NCBI GenBank assembly: GCA_961205875.1
Contig: OY540809.1
Location: 18,984,267-19,048,266 of the forward strand
Source of the DNA: Sialis fuliginosa
Taxonomy: Eukaryota > Arthropoda > Insecta > Megaloptera > Sialidae
Direction: 5' to 3'
DNA length: 64,000 nt
How positions within the stretch are numbered: the first letter of the stretch is position 1; each line of letters opens with the position of its first letter. The notes under the pieces are model-generated. The model was not told the DNA's origin. It did not search any database and saw only the letters and a list, made by a program, of their open reading frames with translations. The translations under genes and the position numbers were made by a program. Shown one piece after another: positions 44,644-56,500 of this stretch.

Positions 44644-45894
44644 CTGTTTTCATAGACTTCATAAGTGATTGCTTGATAGTCACATCAGTCCAGGTACCAA
44701 TTTGCAGGTCTCAATTTGCATCATATCTTGATTTAATGTAATGATGTCCAGCAGCATGGAAGTATGGTAGCGTTTGCTTTATGCTATTTAAATGACCGTC
44801 CCAGTCTCCCATCCGTTCAGCTCTAATAAACTCAGGGTTGGCTTCCCACTGGGTAACCCAAAAAAACGGGGTGGGGGGGGGGATAAAACAACTTTTAAAA
44901 AATCCGGTGGGTTTCTTTCTTTTTAGGTATATTTAAAGGAAATATAATATTTTATAAGGAAATTAAAGAAGTACAATCATTTCAGACCATTCATTTATTA
45001 ACTATCAATTATAATGATATATCTAATAAGGAAATTAAAATAATACAGTCATTTCAGACCATTAATTAATTATCAGTTATAATAATGATGACTTATTACG
45101 CATATAATTGAACCATTGATCCAAAATTTAAATTTTTAATAAAAGATAATAATTTAATTTCAGAACTGATATCGTTCTTAAATTCTCAATATAATACATA
45201 GTTAACTATTATAGCAAAGATAAACTGGCACTACCAATTTTCTGGTTCTGTTCGTAAAAATCTGTTTATTTTAACTAAAGGCTTTATCAAAACCAAGTCT
45301 CTTGCGTAATTTAATCCAAATTATACCATATGTCGAAAATATTATTTAAAAAAATTATGGGTAATTTTGATGTTTTCTCATTTTTGGCTTTCATTTAGTA
45401 TAATATAATAATAATTATTAATACCTAAGGTAGGGGAGCTATTCTCGTTTATTGTTTATTAAAAGTATAATATTTGATGGTCCTTTAACCTGAATGTGAT
45501 TTGATTATGTTTATTTCTAACTTAACTATGTAAATAATTTTTATTTATGTGCACTCTGATCTCTTGTATGTGTTTCTTCATGTCATGTGTGTTGGTTCAA
45601 ATGTTAGAAACAAAAGCAATTAGGAGCGTCCTAAGTTCATCGACTGTAATTGGGATAATCATTTCGTGGACGCTAGTAATTGGATTAATAATGCAAAATT
45701 GACATCAATATTGTATCTTCCTAGAAGAGTGCATGATGCCAAATGTTTTCAAAGATACTTTTTTTATATATAGATTTTTTTTGTCAGCTGGATTTCTTCT
45801 TCTTCTTCTGTAGCCCCTTCGTGATATTCTGCAATCTCGTTTATCTTGACGTTACCTAGATGGTCAAGTCATCTAATTGTCAGTCGAGTTAAGA
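44644..45894. other. No gene; tandem pair near 44955-45090
   Basis: The unit aaggaaattaaa...catttcagaccatt (about 69 bp) is present twice, at 44955-45020 and 45024-45090. A G-run (gtggggggggg) lies at 44871-44881. The rest is AT-rich, with no open frame worth listing. Confidence 0.45.
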
Positions 45895-46480
45895 TGGAAA
45901 GGATCAAAGATACTTAACCAAGTGAAACAAGCAACTCTGAAAACACTGTAGCTTGATGGATTGCAGGCTCAAAATCTATATTTATGCTATCTGGATTTAG
46001 TTGAGTTCAAACTTCGCGGTTTATGTTAAATATTTTATTGTATGTTTCAGCTCTTTTATCGGCCAGCAAACAAAATAATATAGGAAAAACTGTAGTTCCG
46101 TTTTTTCTACTAGTATGACGAAATTTTTAGAAAATAGATGCCATCCATAAAAAATTCCTTCATGTGCTCACTCTATGTTGAGTGATATCCCCTACCAAAT
46201 ATCAGGATGCGTTACGAATCGAACTGATCTCTCAATAAATCCGCTAGAATAAAATGCTCAAAATGTGTTGGACTGTACTCATAACGGGAATACTTCTCAG
46301 GTATATTTATTGTCTCACGAGATTCTAGATGGGCCGGTGCTCTTAAAGGTTTGTTTCTCCTCCTTTATATGTTTCTGCGCAGAACATGACTATTTTGAAG
46401 ACTACCTACAAGGACATATTTAATAACTTTTGCCCTTATTTGTGCTGCGTTTTCCATGGTCGTCTCTACAAGATGTTTCA
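45895..46480 (-). pseudogene. MULE-type transposase relic
   Basis: Pieces in reading order: PAHLESRETINIPEKYSRYE, RILIFGR-like and EHMKEFFMDGI (near 46160), PILFCLLADKRAETYNKIFN (near 46050), DSINIDFEPAIHQATVF (near 45970). The pattern I-L-I-F-x-T/R, F-M-D-G-T/I, L-L-x-x-K-x-E-T-Y and the D-F-E-x-A box is the MULE transposase core; the first catalytic Asp is in MDG and the second in DFE. There are multiple frame changes. The C-terminal zinc-finger part was not found. A separate intact frame (46604-47257) lies just upstream on the same strand. Confidence 0.65.
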
Positions 46481-46603
46481 CAGCTGTGTTTACTTTTTAA
46501 TGGATGGCATTTGTCGTATTTCCACTACTACTGCAAGAATGTTCATTTCGTGTTGAATTAAATGAATCTTCTTCTATGTTGATTCACATAGACCATGTTA
46601 TGC

Positions 46604-47257
46604 TTATTTTTTGACAGCGCCATAATTAAATGGAATATTCCTTATCTCTACATGTTGGCGTGCAAATGTCCTGATTTTATTAATCGTGTCTGGAACACTG
46701 CAAACAATTCCCTGTCCATCTAGCACATCCGAAATTGTGTTGACGAGCTGTGTTAGCTTAATGCTAAAATTTTGCTGGTATGTGTTAACATAACCACTTT
46801 TGATGATTGGTACCTTAAGATTTTTCCCTGTGACAGGAAAGTCAAAAGAACCTTTCACCGCAGCTTTGTCAATCTCGGTGTTGATGTGAGCTGAACCTGC
46901 TTCGTAAACGAACTCGATGGAAATCTGAGTCTTCGCATCTTTGTGTGTCGTACGCAAGAAGTCTGCTCGTGTTGTCGTCTGTGAGAATGTTTCGCTCAAT
47001 TTCTCGTAATGAGAGATTTTGTCATTTATTAGTGTTTTAGCGGAGGTGACTACTCGTTCTGGAGCGTCCACACTACCACTAGCGATTGGTGGTTCTTTCA
47101 TAAGAACTCGAATAGAACCAAAGATACCTGCCAGAGCTAAATCATTGTCGAAAGGTTCGTCAAGACTCATCTCAGTCAGTTCTCTGTTTCGTGATGACGT
47201 CGATGCCACCGCGTCGTCTTTTTCGCTCTCCCTTCTTCTTCGCGAGCGTAATTCCAT
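46604..47257 (-). CDS. Unrecognised intact 217-codon protein
   Basis: The frame is uninterrupted from ATG (47255-47257) to a stop at 46604. The N-terminus is very basic and polar (MELRSRRRRESEKDDAVAST), followed by an acidic patch (MSLDEPFDNDLALAGIF), a middle part rich in Thr/Asp (SETFSQTTTRADFLRTTHKD) and a C-terminal half with VTGKNLKVPIIKSGYVNTY and IGTLTQLVN-like hydrophobic-polar alternation. No signal peptide or membrane segment is evident. GC content is near 45%, well above the surroundings, and the lack of any lesion contrasts with all neighbours. It precedes a MULE relic on the same strand by 120 bp, so it could be that element's accessory gene, an inserted viral or element gene, or host-derived. 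I cannot identify it. Confidence 0.6.
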   Translation of the reverse strand: MELRSRRRRESEKDDAVASTSSRNRELTEMSLDEPFDNDLALAGIFGSIRVLMKEPPIASGSVDAPERVVTSAKTLINDKISHYEKLSETFSQTTTRADFLRTTHKDAKTQISIEFVYEAGSAHINTEIDKAAVKGSFDFPVTGKNLKVPIIKSGYVNTYQQNFSIKLTQLVNTISDVLDGQGIVCSVPDTINKIRTFARQHVEIRNIPFNYGAVKK

Positions 47258-47869
47258 ACTAAAGCAGGAAAAGCTAGGGCGGAAGGAATATCGCTGTTAA
47301 CAACCTATCTTTGGTATAAAGATACTTGTCCGTATTTTTTACTGTCTCAGGATATTAAAAATTATTATAGGTAGATATTAGAAATGTTCCTCATAAACTA
47401 AAATAATAAAAAAATGTTCAAATAAAATTTCTAACTCTCTAAATAGTAATAATAAATAATAGTAAATATGTAATGCACTTTACACTTATACCTGTATTCA
47501 TAATCGTTCATTATCTTAAGGTCGGTGGAAACCCCAATCAAGGTTTCCTCAGATATCCAAGACTGCCTTGTTTCATAGACAGATCTCGAGGTTCCCTTCT
47601 AGAAGGAACGAATATTTTAGGAATTTTTAGTAACCTACTAGTGGCAGGGCTGTATACAGTATATGACTTGTATTTTGTTTGTAGCACAGAATATAAATAT
47701 AATATACAGGATGGTCCGGTTTGGGATACAGATATTTTAGGAGCTGATTCCCTGAGTAAAATATTGTAATGAAAAAGGAAGTCTATCTTCAACACCCTCT
47801 GAGTTACAGGGTGTTGAAAAAATTCATTCAGAGTAGTATTTACAAACATATACCGGGTGGACCATTTTA
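47258..47869. repeat. No clear gene; dispersed repeat pieces
   Basis: Overlapping chance frames on both strands cover 47473-47897. The words cagggtgttg and taccgggtggaccatttt (47851-47868) are dispersed-repeat edges also met at 21399. No conserved protein motif is visible. Confidence 0.4.
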
Positions 47870-48490
47870 AGGCTCCATTAACTTGGAACCCGCCCAACCC
47901 CGATCAAGTTCAAACATAGCTCAAAGTTTTGTGCCACAAAGGAAAAGTTTTGTGCTAGCTCGGTATCAGAGATACGAGAGATACAAAAAGTGAGATTTCA
48001 AGATAACGTTAACTTGGAACCCGCCCAAGCCTGATCAGGTTCAAACATAGTTCAACATTTTTTACTAGTTTTGTGCCACAAAAGAAAAGTTTTGTGCTCG
48101 ATCGGTACCAGAGATACGAGAGATACAAATGTGTGGTTTCAATCTGACACTGTTTTAAATGTGCCAGTTAGTTCAGGTGAGTTTTGTGCTGTTCAGTCCC
48201 ATACAGGAATAGTTTTGTGCTCGATCGGTACCAGAGATACGAGAGATACAAATGTGTGGTTTCAATCTGACACTATTTTAAATGTGCCAGTCAGTTCAGG
48301 TAAGTTTTGTGCTGTTCAGTCCCATACAGGAATTGTTTTGTGCTCGATCGGTATCAGAGATACAAATATATGGTTTCAATCTGATACTACTTTAAATATA
48401 CCAGTTAGTTCAGAGAGTTTTGTGCTGTTTAGTCCCATACATGAATAGTTTTGGACTTGTTCTGTATCAGAGATATGAGAGATACATTAA
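47870..48490 (+). repeat. Tandem array, left (inverted partner at 58050-58904)
   Basis: It begins aggctccattaacttggaac, after TA, and continues as tandem units containing gttttgtgctcgatcggtac, cagagatacgagagatac and ttcaggtgagttttgtgctg, with a unit of about 125 bp. The open frame across it (48071-48448) is a by-product of the repeat. The order of sub-units matches the right array in mirror image, including the shared outer start and inner end (gagatacattaattcaaaat). Confidence 0.85.
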
Positions 48491-49240
48491 TTCAAAATAA
48501 CACTATTCTTATAGTAGTTTTTATTATTGTATGCGTAAAAATTTAAAACATTTTTATTTCGTTGGATAGCTAGAAATAATCTGATATCAAGAATCACCAG
48601 GACTGAAGTACGGCGTAGATGTAGAGCCTGCATTAGAAATAAAGGTTCTCAAATTGAGCAGGATTTGTAAAAATAATAAAAGTTATTTTTTACAAACCAG
48701 ATGTTTGTTTTATTTTGTTAAAATCAACACGTTTGTGTAAATAACCCTCGCGTGCTATTTTAACAATTTGCGATCTGTTTCGTTTCTGAGACTTATTCCT
48801 CCTAAGTAGAGAGTTTTTTTAATAACATTTGTATCTCATTGGATAGCTAGAAAGATAAGGCAGTTTTTAAAAGATTTTGTACATTAAATTAGTTAGTGAT
48901 TTTTTTGGATAATTTGCATTTTAAACAAAAAAAAACTTATAAATAATATCGAAGTGTTAGAGTTTCGAGGCACTGTGTCGAAGTTTAAGTAAATTGTACT
49001 AATTTTGTTCTTTCTAACAAAGTACCGGCATATTGTCTAAGTATCAGAAGCAAAATAAAAAAATACTGTGTATTAAAAAAAAATAAAAATGAGTTTAAAG
49101 TTGAAATTTGGGATATTTTTGAAAAATTCTAAAATTTTAAATATCTCAGTAACGGTTAACATTTGTATAAGGCAATATTGGGTTCAAATGATTACTTGTT
49201 ATCTCTACTATTATCCCTTAAAAGAAATGTATCGAATTAC
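48491..49240. other. No gene seen
   Basis: AT-rich; the region includes agaaacgaaacagatcgcaa-like words but no frame, terminal repeat or match elsewhere. Confidence 0.3.
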
Positions 49241-49260
49241 CAGTAACCCTGTATTATTAG

Positions 49261-49292
49261 CACACCCAAAGCATGCTATGCTTTGCAGTGTG
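49261..49292 (+). other. Conserved hairpin, copy 2
   Basis: CACAC (49261-49265) pairs with GTGTG (49288-49292), and CAAAGCA (49267-49273) pairs with TGCTTTG (49279-49285) around loop TGCTA. Compared with 40068-40099 the second inner pair is A-T here and C-G there. Flanks are shared over about 100 bp. Confidence 0.6.
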
Positions 49293-49502
49293 GTTTTACT
49301 CTCGTCCCATTTTTTTTTCGTATGAAATTTGATAAAACGAGCATTATATATTAAATTGTAATTCAATGACTTTTTAAACAAGATAAAATTAGGTAAGTTC
49401 ATTTTTAAAACAAAAATATAATATCATATAGTATAACCTATAAATATTATTTTTATTTTAGATCAATATAATTTTTTGTAAACGCCAGACATTAGGTGAA
49501 TA

Positions 49503-50899
49503 GGGGAAAGTGGGGTACATTCGGCCATTTTTTAGATTTTACTTTATAAAAAGTCAAAAATTGTATTATTAGTAAAACTTCGAGTATCACCTACTTCTAT
49601 ATTCATTTACACATCATTTTCATTGTTTACAATTTTAAAATTTACGTTTGTTTATTTTTTCCAACATAATTTAAAAAAAGTGTCAAATGGATGAATGTTC
49701 CCCACTCGTGGGGTACATATGGCCTATGGATGGGGTACTTTCGGCATATAATAAATAGGCAGCTATAGACATAATAAAGGCTTTATACTGAAAATACAAA
49801 TTCTTTAGATACATTACAGGCATTTGTAGACATTTAGAACCAATGTAGTACATAAAAATTACTGATATTTAAAAAATCTTACTTAACATTGAGACTACCA
49901 AACTTATAATTAAAAACAAGTAAAGAAGCTGTTCCAGCTTTTGAAGGATGCTCAAGTTTTGCTGTAACGTCAATTAAATCAACATCGCTTATATCATCTA
50001 CCGTAGGAAAATAAAATGTAGAGCTACATTCCTTACGTTTTAAAAATTTAACAGCCGTAAGATTCAAATTCACTTTTTCTATTATTTCACCAACAAAATA
50101 GATAATTTGGCCTTTGACATTAAATTTTACTAAAATAAAGTTTCCGATATCTATTGGCTCATTAAAAAAGTCTTTAGGTTCTTGAAAGTCTTCACTGCAA
50201 TCAGTTGACATTTCCATAACAGAAATCTCTGAATCACTAGAAGAAGAACTATTTGGTAATTCCAATTTCTTTTTTTAAGCTTTTGTTTTGGAAGCAATTT
50301 ATTCATAGCTCTCCTTTTTTTCATTTCTTCAACTTTTTTCTTTTTATTTTCTTTCTCTGATGACATCTTCATTAATGGCATTTCTTTCTGTTTTTGGTAC
50401 GTATTTACGCGGCATCCGTTTGAAAATTAAAAGCAGAACTTAGATTTCTTATGTAACTTTTTAATTAAAGTGAAGGGGGTACATTCGGACAGTGGCCAAA
50501 TGTACCCCACCCCAAGCATGCCGAATGTACCCCATGTGTAGTAGTACAGGCAAAATAATTTTTTTTTCCATCTGTGTATATTTTAAAGTTAAGTTTATAT
50601 CAGAACTTTAAGGGTATTTATTGAAAAACACACAAAAAAAATACACGGATGATATAACGAAATAAATAACTAAAAAGTTTTGGTGTTGTAATTTATTTAT
50701 AAACTTACCTTTAATTGTAAAAAAACATAATAATTTTTATACACAGCAAAATCGTTACAAACAACAGCACACTTTTTGGGAACAATGAATTGCATGCTAC
50801 CAACTGTGTTACAAAGAATTAGGCGCTAAATTAAAATATTCCAAATGTTTTGATGGGTGTCCGAATCTAAACCACGGCCGAATGTACCCCACTTTCCCC
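49503..50899 (-). mobile_element. Pogo-type deletion derivative, 1.4 kb
   Basis: The inverted ends ggggaaagtggggtacattc (25 bp, exact) are flanked by TA at 49501-49502 and 50900-50901. Extra copies of the core ggggtacattcgg or its complement occur inside near 49712, 49730, 50467 and 50500-50535. These look like subterminal binding sites for the transposase. The gene inside keeps only its C-terminal end, so the copy needs another element for movement. Confidence 0.85.
49879..50381 (-). pseudogene. Pogo/DDE_1 transposase C-terminal domain, one frameshift
   Basis: A basic segment (EKENKKKKVEEMKKRRAMNK, frame 50381-50151) leads, through a shift at an A-run near 50270, into the frame 50265-49879: a Ser/Asp-rich stretch, then DIGNFILVKFNVKG, IYFVGEIIE, LNLTAVKFLKRKE, FYFPTVDDISDVD and LEHPSKAG. 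The block (G-x-F-V-L-V-K-F, Y-V-G-x-I/V-E, V-K-F-L-R/K, F-P-x-x-D-D-I) is common at the C-terminus of insect pogo-like transposases. The catalytic domain and HTH are deleted. Apart from the shift the reading is clean, so the deletion derivative is young. Confidence 0.7.
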
Positions 50900-50901
50900 T
50901 A

Positions 50902-52822
50902 CAGTTGTTATCGTTGTAATTTAAAAATATGTGGATGTATTTATTTTATCTTTTTAATTATTATTAAATTTTTATACATTGTCATATTAATACAATTTAC
51001 GAAAAATCATGTATCCATTTTATATGTCATTAGTTAAAAAATGTACATTTAAATTTTGTATTGTATTAAATTATGTTATTGTCACATTGTTTGATACGTT
51101 TTTCTATGAAAATATACGACGAAAATGAATATCTGGATTTGTTCATACTTTTCATTGTTGGTATGGTATGTTTTTTAAAAATTTTGAATTGTGTTTGTTG
51201 AAATTTAATGTTAATTCCGAAAAAATATAGTTGTATGATTAACGTATTATGATAAATTAAAATGTATTAGATATTTATTATTTGTGGAAGATGTTTTTCA
51301 GGTTCTGTATTGATTTATTCTTTTGTGACAAATTGTTTTAAGAAAATATACTACATGAAAGTGAGGTTATGTCATTTAACTTATAAAACCACTATTATTA
51401 CTATTAATATCAATTTAGACAAGAAATGAGAGTAAAAAATTAACATTTTTTAAAAACATTCTTCAAAAAACAATAGTTTCAAAAGTCTAAAGGGTGTGCT
51501 TTTTATGGCCTAGCCATGGTATTTTGTATATATTTATCTATAGATATACATATTTTCTATTATATCTATTCTATTATCTATTTATATTTTAAAATGCATT
51601 TTTTATACTCTATTTATTTATTTGTTAGAATTAGTTTGATACGTCACAGTTGCACATGTTTTGATTTTTCCGCAACAATTACAATAATTTCAGCAACAAT
51701 GATGATAATTTAAATTTGAGATATATTTGAATATACATATGGTACCTTATAGAAAATACATCTGCAGATTTATAAATATAAACCTATTATATAGATTGAT
51801 TGAAATCAAAAAATAATAATTATTTAGATACATGTATGTATAATGTATATAAGTTACCGGCAATGCATGAAATCCGGCAATGTATAGTGTACGGGCTTCC
51901 GCGATTTACGCTGGTTCACAATTTGTAGAAACCCGTTAACATTTCCTAAATATTTTATTTTTAGTATATACGCCCAAAATGGGTGTGAAACTGTACTCCA
52001 GGATCGCGATGGATCGATCGATCTATACTTTAAAGAAAACCAGTCCCTACCTTTAGATCCCGATTGCAGCGTTCTCTCCAACAGCGTATAGGTTTTAGGA
52101 TGCGGTTTCAACGGATACCTTTGCCGTGGAAATGGCAATCGCCAATCTGTGGAGCAGGTCCTAATTTTCTCCAGATTTCCTCGCACACCGCACTTCAATG
52201 GCTATGAACCCACACACACGTGTACCCACAAAAATGTACACCAAAAATATTCACTATATATATATATAGTACAACAAAACAATGTATCAATCACAATGCA
52301 TGAAATCACCCTGTCTCATATATAGCACAAAAATATATCTTACGGCCTATTTAAAAAAACTTAAGGTTAAAATTAACTCTTAAAGCCGGATTCAAGAAAA
52401 CACAAAAGTAGATATATATCTATTCCCTTCGTGTTATAGAACGTGAATGTTAAACATGTAGAGTCATAGAACCACCCTAACATGTTCAAACGAAAATATA
52501 TCTCGTCACTAAATATAGTGGCGCCAACATATAGAATTTCTAGCTATTCTACAGAATGTCTAAATTCACCTTCAGGCATTGTATAGATAGACATAGTCTC
52601 CCTAACTTATAGCCGGTAAAGATTGAAATATAAACATAAATAGGGATATGGACTCGAAATCTCACTTAACTTAACACATATACGGACAAATATTTGACTG
52701 AATTGATTAGGACATACTCGTAGATATTATTTAAACTTCCAATATTATTTCTGTGAATTTGTTATTTTAACACAATATTTTATTATTTTAACATAATATT
52801 ATTATAATTATTTTATATTTAA
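50902..52822. other. Mostly non-coding; one GC-richer block at 51850-52200
   Basis: A 114-codon minus frame (52198-51854) has no recognised motif; GC is higher there than around it. The word atgcatgaaatc occurs on both sides (51862 and 52298). The word gtggcgccaaca at 52519 could be a primer-binding site of an LTR element, but no LTR pair was found. The rest is AT-rich. Confidence 0.3.
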
Positions 52823-53519
52823 CTAGCTGATACCCGCGGCTTCGCTCGTGTGGATTTTGAAACTAATTACAAACTTGCATACGTGACATGGGGTGAAATA
52901 TTTAATTTTAACTTTATTTGTTTCTTATTGACTATACATATAAGGGGTTGTTTTTCCCCCTAAAAACCCCCTCCCCCGTAGTATTTTTCCCGCCGGATCG
53001 AACAAAACTGACAACAACCCTCCATAAATGACAGGGGGTGAAATATATATTTTTTATTTTGTTTAACTTTTATTCATTATACAAAATCGTAAATATCTCG
53101 GCTCCTTTGCGAGATAGGGGGTTGTTTTTCCCTCTAACCCCCCCCCCCCCTGAAGTATTTTTCCCGCTGGATTGAACGAAATTAATTACAACCCTCCATA
53201 CGTGATAGGGGATGAAATATTAAATAATTATTATTAAGGGTTTAATTTTGGAAAATGCTGAAATACATGTTTCATTGTTTGTATTGAAGAGCATTTATTT
53301 TAAGTTTCAAGTAAATCCGACCAATAAATATGTTTTCGCATGTAAACTTTTACACCCTATTTTACCCCCTTAGGGGTTGATTATCAAAAATTCCTTTCTT
53401 AGTGGGTGGTTACGTTATAAAAGGAAGACACCCTTAAAATTTCACGTTTCTAAGACCAGGGGCTTCGGCTGGGCGATGATGAATCAGTCAGTCAGTCAGG
53501 AGATGTTATTATATGTATA
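52823..53519 (-). mobile_element. Non-autonomous Helitron (H4)
   Basis: The 3' end on the minus strand has the hairpin-like cgcg...agccgcggg and terminal CTAG at 52823, after a T-flank. The interior shares the blocks aaggggttgtttttccccct and cccgtagtatttttcccgcc with H1/H3. The 5' module holds gactgactgactgattcatc; the very 5' TC is not preserved, because the next Helitron begins exactly at 53520. Confidence 0.65.
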
Positions 53520-56500
53520 CTAGCTGCTACCCGCGACTTCGTTCGCGTGGAATTTACGTTACTGAAAATACATTAAGTTCGTTTAGGTAAATAATACAGA
53601 TAGATAATACAGATTTTTGTATGATAACCAATAAAACAGGTCAAATGTCAGTTGTCACACACCCATTTTTTATCTAATAAATTTTTCAGGATACAAAGTA
53701 GCATATAATAAAATAATTATGTCCATTTTACAAATATTCAAATGTGAGTTTTATTAAACATACCTCATAAGATCGATCCTGCATGTAAAAAATAAATGTG
53801 AGAAAACTGAATTGTAGTGAAATTTTAAACTTAGCTCATTGAGTTTAACTGTTGAAATTAATAAATATTAATTATATATTGTTCACCCAAAGATTTTTTT
53901 AATTTTCATAATTCATATCCACTATAGTATTATGTTGATATTAGAACTGTCACTTAACACGCATCAAAATCATCTACAAAATCAAGTTTCGTGTGAAGCC
54001 AACAGTTAATTATTTGAATGGAAAAAAAATTACACACACATTACAGTAGAAACTTTATAAGTCGGACCTTGATAAATCAAAATCCGTTCGCTTCCCTTCG
54101 GACTCTAAAATCTCCTTTACGCAAACTAAATATGATCTCTATTGATGTTGTCTAACTGTTAACCTCTATAACTCGAAACTTTCTTTAAAACACATTTACT
54201 TCTATATTGGAATATAATCATTTCCAGATCAACAAATATCCAAATTTTTAATTTAATGTAATTGACATGTTGGTGTATCGTAAGTGTAAACGGTTGTGTT
54301 GTATATAAAACTTCAATATGAAAAATTTCTCAGTTTTACATTTAATATTGTATCGATAATATCATTCTTTACACTGAAATTCTATCTACAGTTATCAATC
54401 TTTATTTGTAACAATTTTAATTTTAACTATGACTTTCTATTTTAATTAATTTCTATTTTTCACATGCCACAACATGATATCTCTAGTCTCAATGCACAGA
54501 GGTAAAAAAACAAAATAAAGGTCTAATAAAAAACTACAAAAAATATTTGAAATACTTATTAATAAAATTAGCTGTTTTGATGTTATTAATGAAAAAAACT
54601 ACTTTTTCACTCCATGCCAAACTACCCCTGCACTGCTTAATCAACTACGCTCATCAGTTTCTTAAAGTGTAGGTATAAAAACACATATACCAATGTTCGT
54701 TGATGAAAGATATTTTTACCGTAGTATATAATAAACAAAACACTTAAAGTCTTCTACAATAAGCTTTATACCTCTTAATCAGGTCTCTATATACCGATGT
54801 TTATGTAATATTTTGCATTTGGATTGTTTTGATGGAAAGGTATATATAAAGGTATAATAAATCTTTACGCTCGGTCTTAAACAATTTTTAGGTCCGTTTC
54901 ATAAGAAAGTCATCAATGAGGTATTGACCACTCAGATTTTGTTTTGTAGAGTGTAGACCAACAGCAGTTAAATATGATCAGCAATTTTTTTGCAATAAGA
55001 CGTTCACCCTGTGTTATGAGTGACGGAAGTCTCCACGCCTATACGATTTTTTGAAGTCTACTTTATAGCTGCCTTGTAATTACACAATTGATTCTGAAAA
55101 GTATATGATGTTATCATACAGGGACTAAATTAATCACACGTGTCGTTATTTTAGAGCTTAGCGTAATTTTTTTACATATCGTTCCCTACAAAAATAAATA
55201 AAAATAAAGTACATATTATTAAAGAAAATTATGTCGTCTGGGATCATATTATTCATTTTTGTGTCTTGTAAAATTAGAAAAATGTCGTTTACAGTACATT
55301 GACTTTTAGGGGACGATATAAACTCTGACACATCCATCGAAACAATCCCAAGACAGGTGTTACATGCTCAGTCTGGTATCAGTTCAGTCCATGACCTTCA
55401 TCGTACCAAGACTGACGAAAAATATTAAAATATTTAGTCTGTCGGTCGATGTATTACACGATCAGTTTGATGTCAGTCGTGGACTGAACTGATGCCAGAC
55501 TGAGCGTGTAACACCCATCTAATGCAAAAGATTTCAGAAGTATAGAGGTACATTTAGAAAAAACACTAAACGAACAATATTGCGTATGTGTACATTGTTA
55601 AAATTTAATTAAGTATTTTGTCCTAGATTAGGACAATCTCTACGAACCTTAATCTCTTGTGGCAAAGCTTCTCGTTTAAATCGTGAACTCAATCTCCTTT
55701 ACATCAATTATTTATTTCAACATGATAGTTGAGAATGTTGAAATGCCAAATTAGAAAATTGACAGCAGTTCGGAAACCAAGTTCATATATTAATTTTAAC
55801 AACAGCCATGAAAACCTATAGAAAAAATTACTTTTATAATAATAATAATATAATGCCGACTTTTAAATATATGTTTATTTATATTGTATTTTATGTACTT
55901 ACATGATTACATGATATTAGAAATAATTTGGTTTTTCTGCTTGCCATCTATCAATGTCTCATATAAATATATTGATATTTTCAATTAACATTTATCATAA
56001 TTTTAATACTTGTGAACTATTTAACAGAGCTTTACAAAACATTTTGAAGATGCACATTGACATTTTAGTTGAATGATGTACCTACATAGATAAGTAAATA
56101 TAACAGAAGTACAAATTCAAACAACAATTAAAAAAGTATCATTAAAAATTACGACAATGTTATTTTCAAATTATATAAATTCTTCTGATATTTATTACAT
56201 ATTAATTTAATAAAATACCTATGTAGGTAAAAATATTGATATATCAATAACTTTTAAAAAAAAGTTTTAAATTTTAATGTATTACCTATGTTATGCTGAA
56301 TGTTAGTTAGTCATTCGAATGCTGTGATTGTTTGTCTTCAATTTTTTTGACATATTTATGTACGAAAATTTAAATTATTTATTTCTTTAGAGTTGTGCAT
56401 ATTTTTTCATTCGTTATGTTCTTTATATTTCTTTTTTGTTATATTTTATTGTTCATATAAACACATTCACTTCAAAATTTCAAATGGCCACTGACATTTA

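Noticed and set aside
47473..47897. Overlapping frames of 98 and 119 codons on opposite strands
   Set aside because: They overlap each other in dispersed-repeat sequence and neither shows a recognisable domain.
48071..48448. Repetitive 125-codon frame and its inverse at 58177-58705
   Set aside because: Both are translations of the tandem arrays; the frame exists because the repeat unit length is compatible with it.
52519..52532. Primer-binding site of an LTR retrotransposon (gtggcgccaaca)
   Set aside because: No LTR pair, gag or pol sequence accompanies it.
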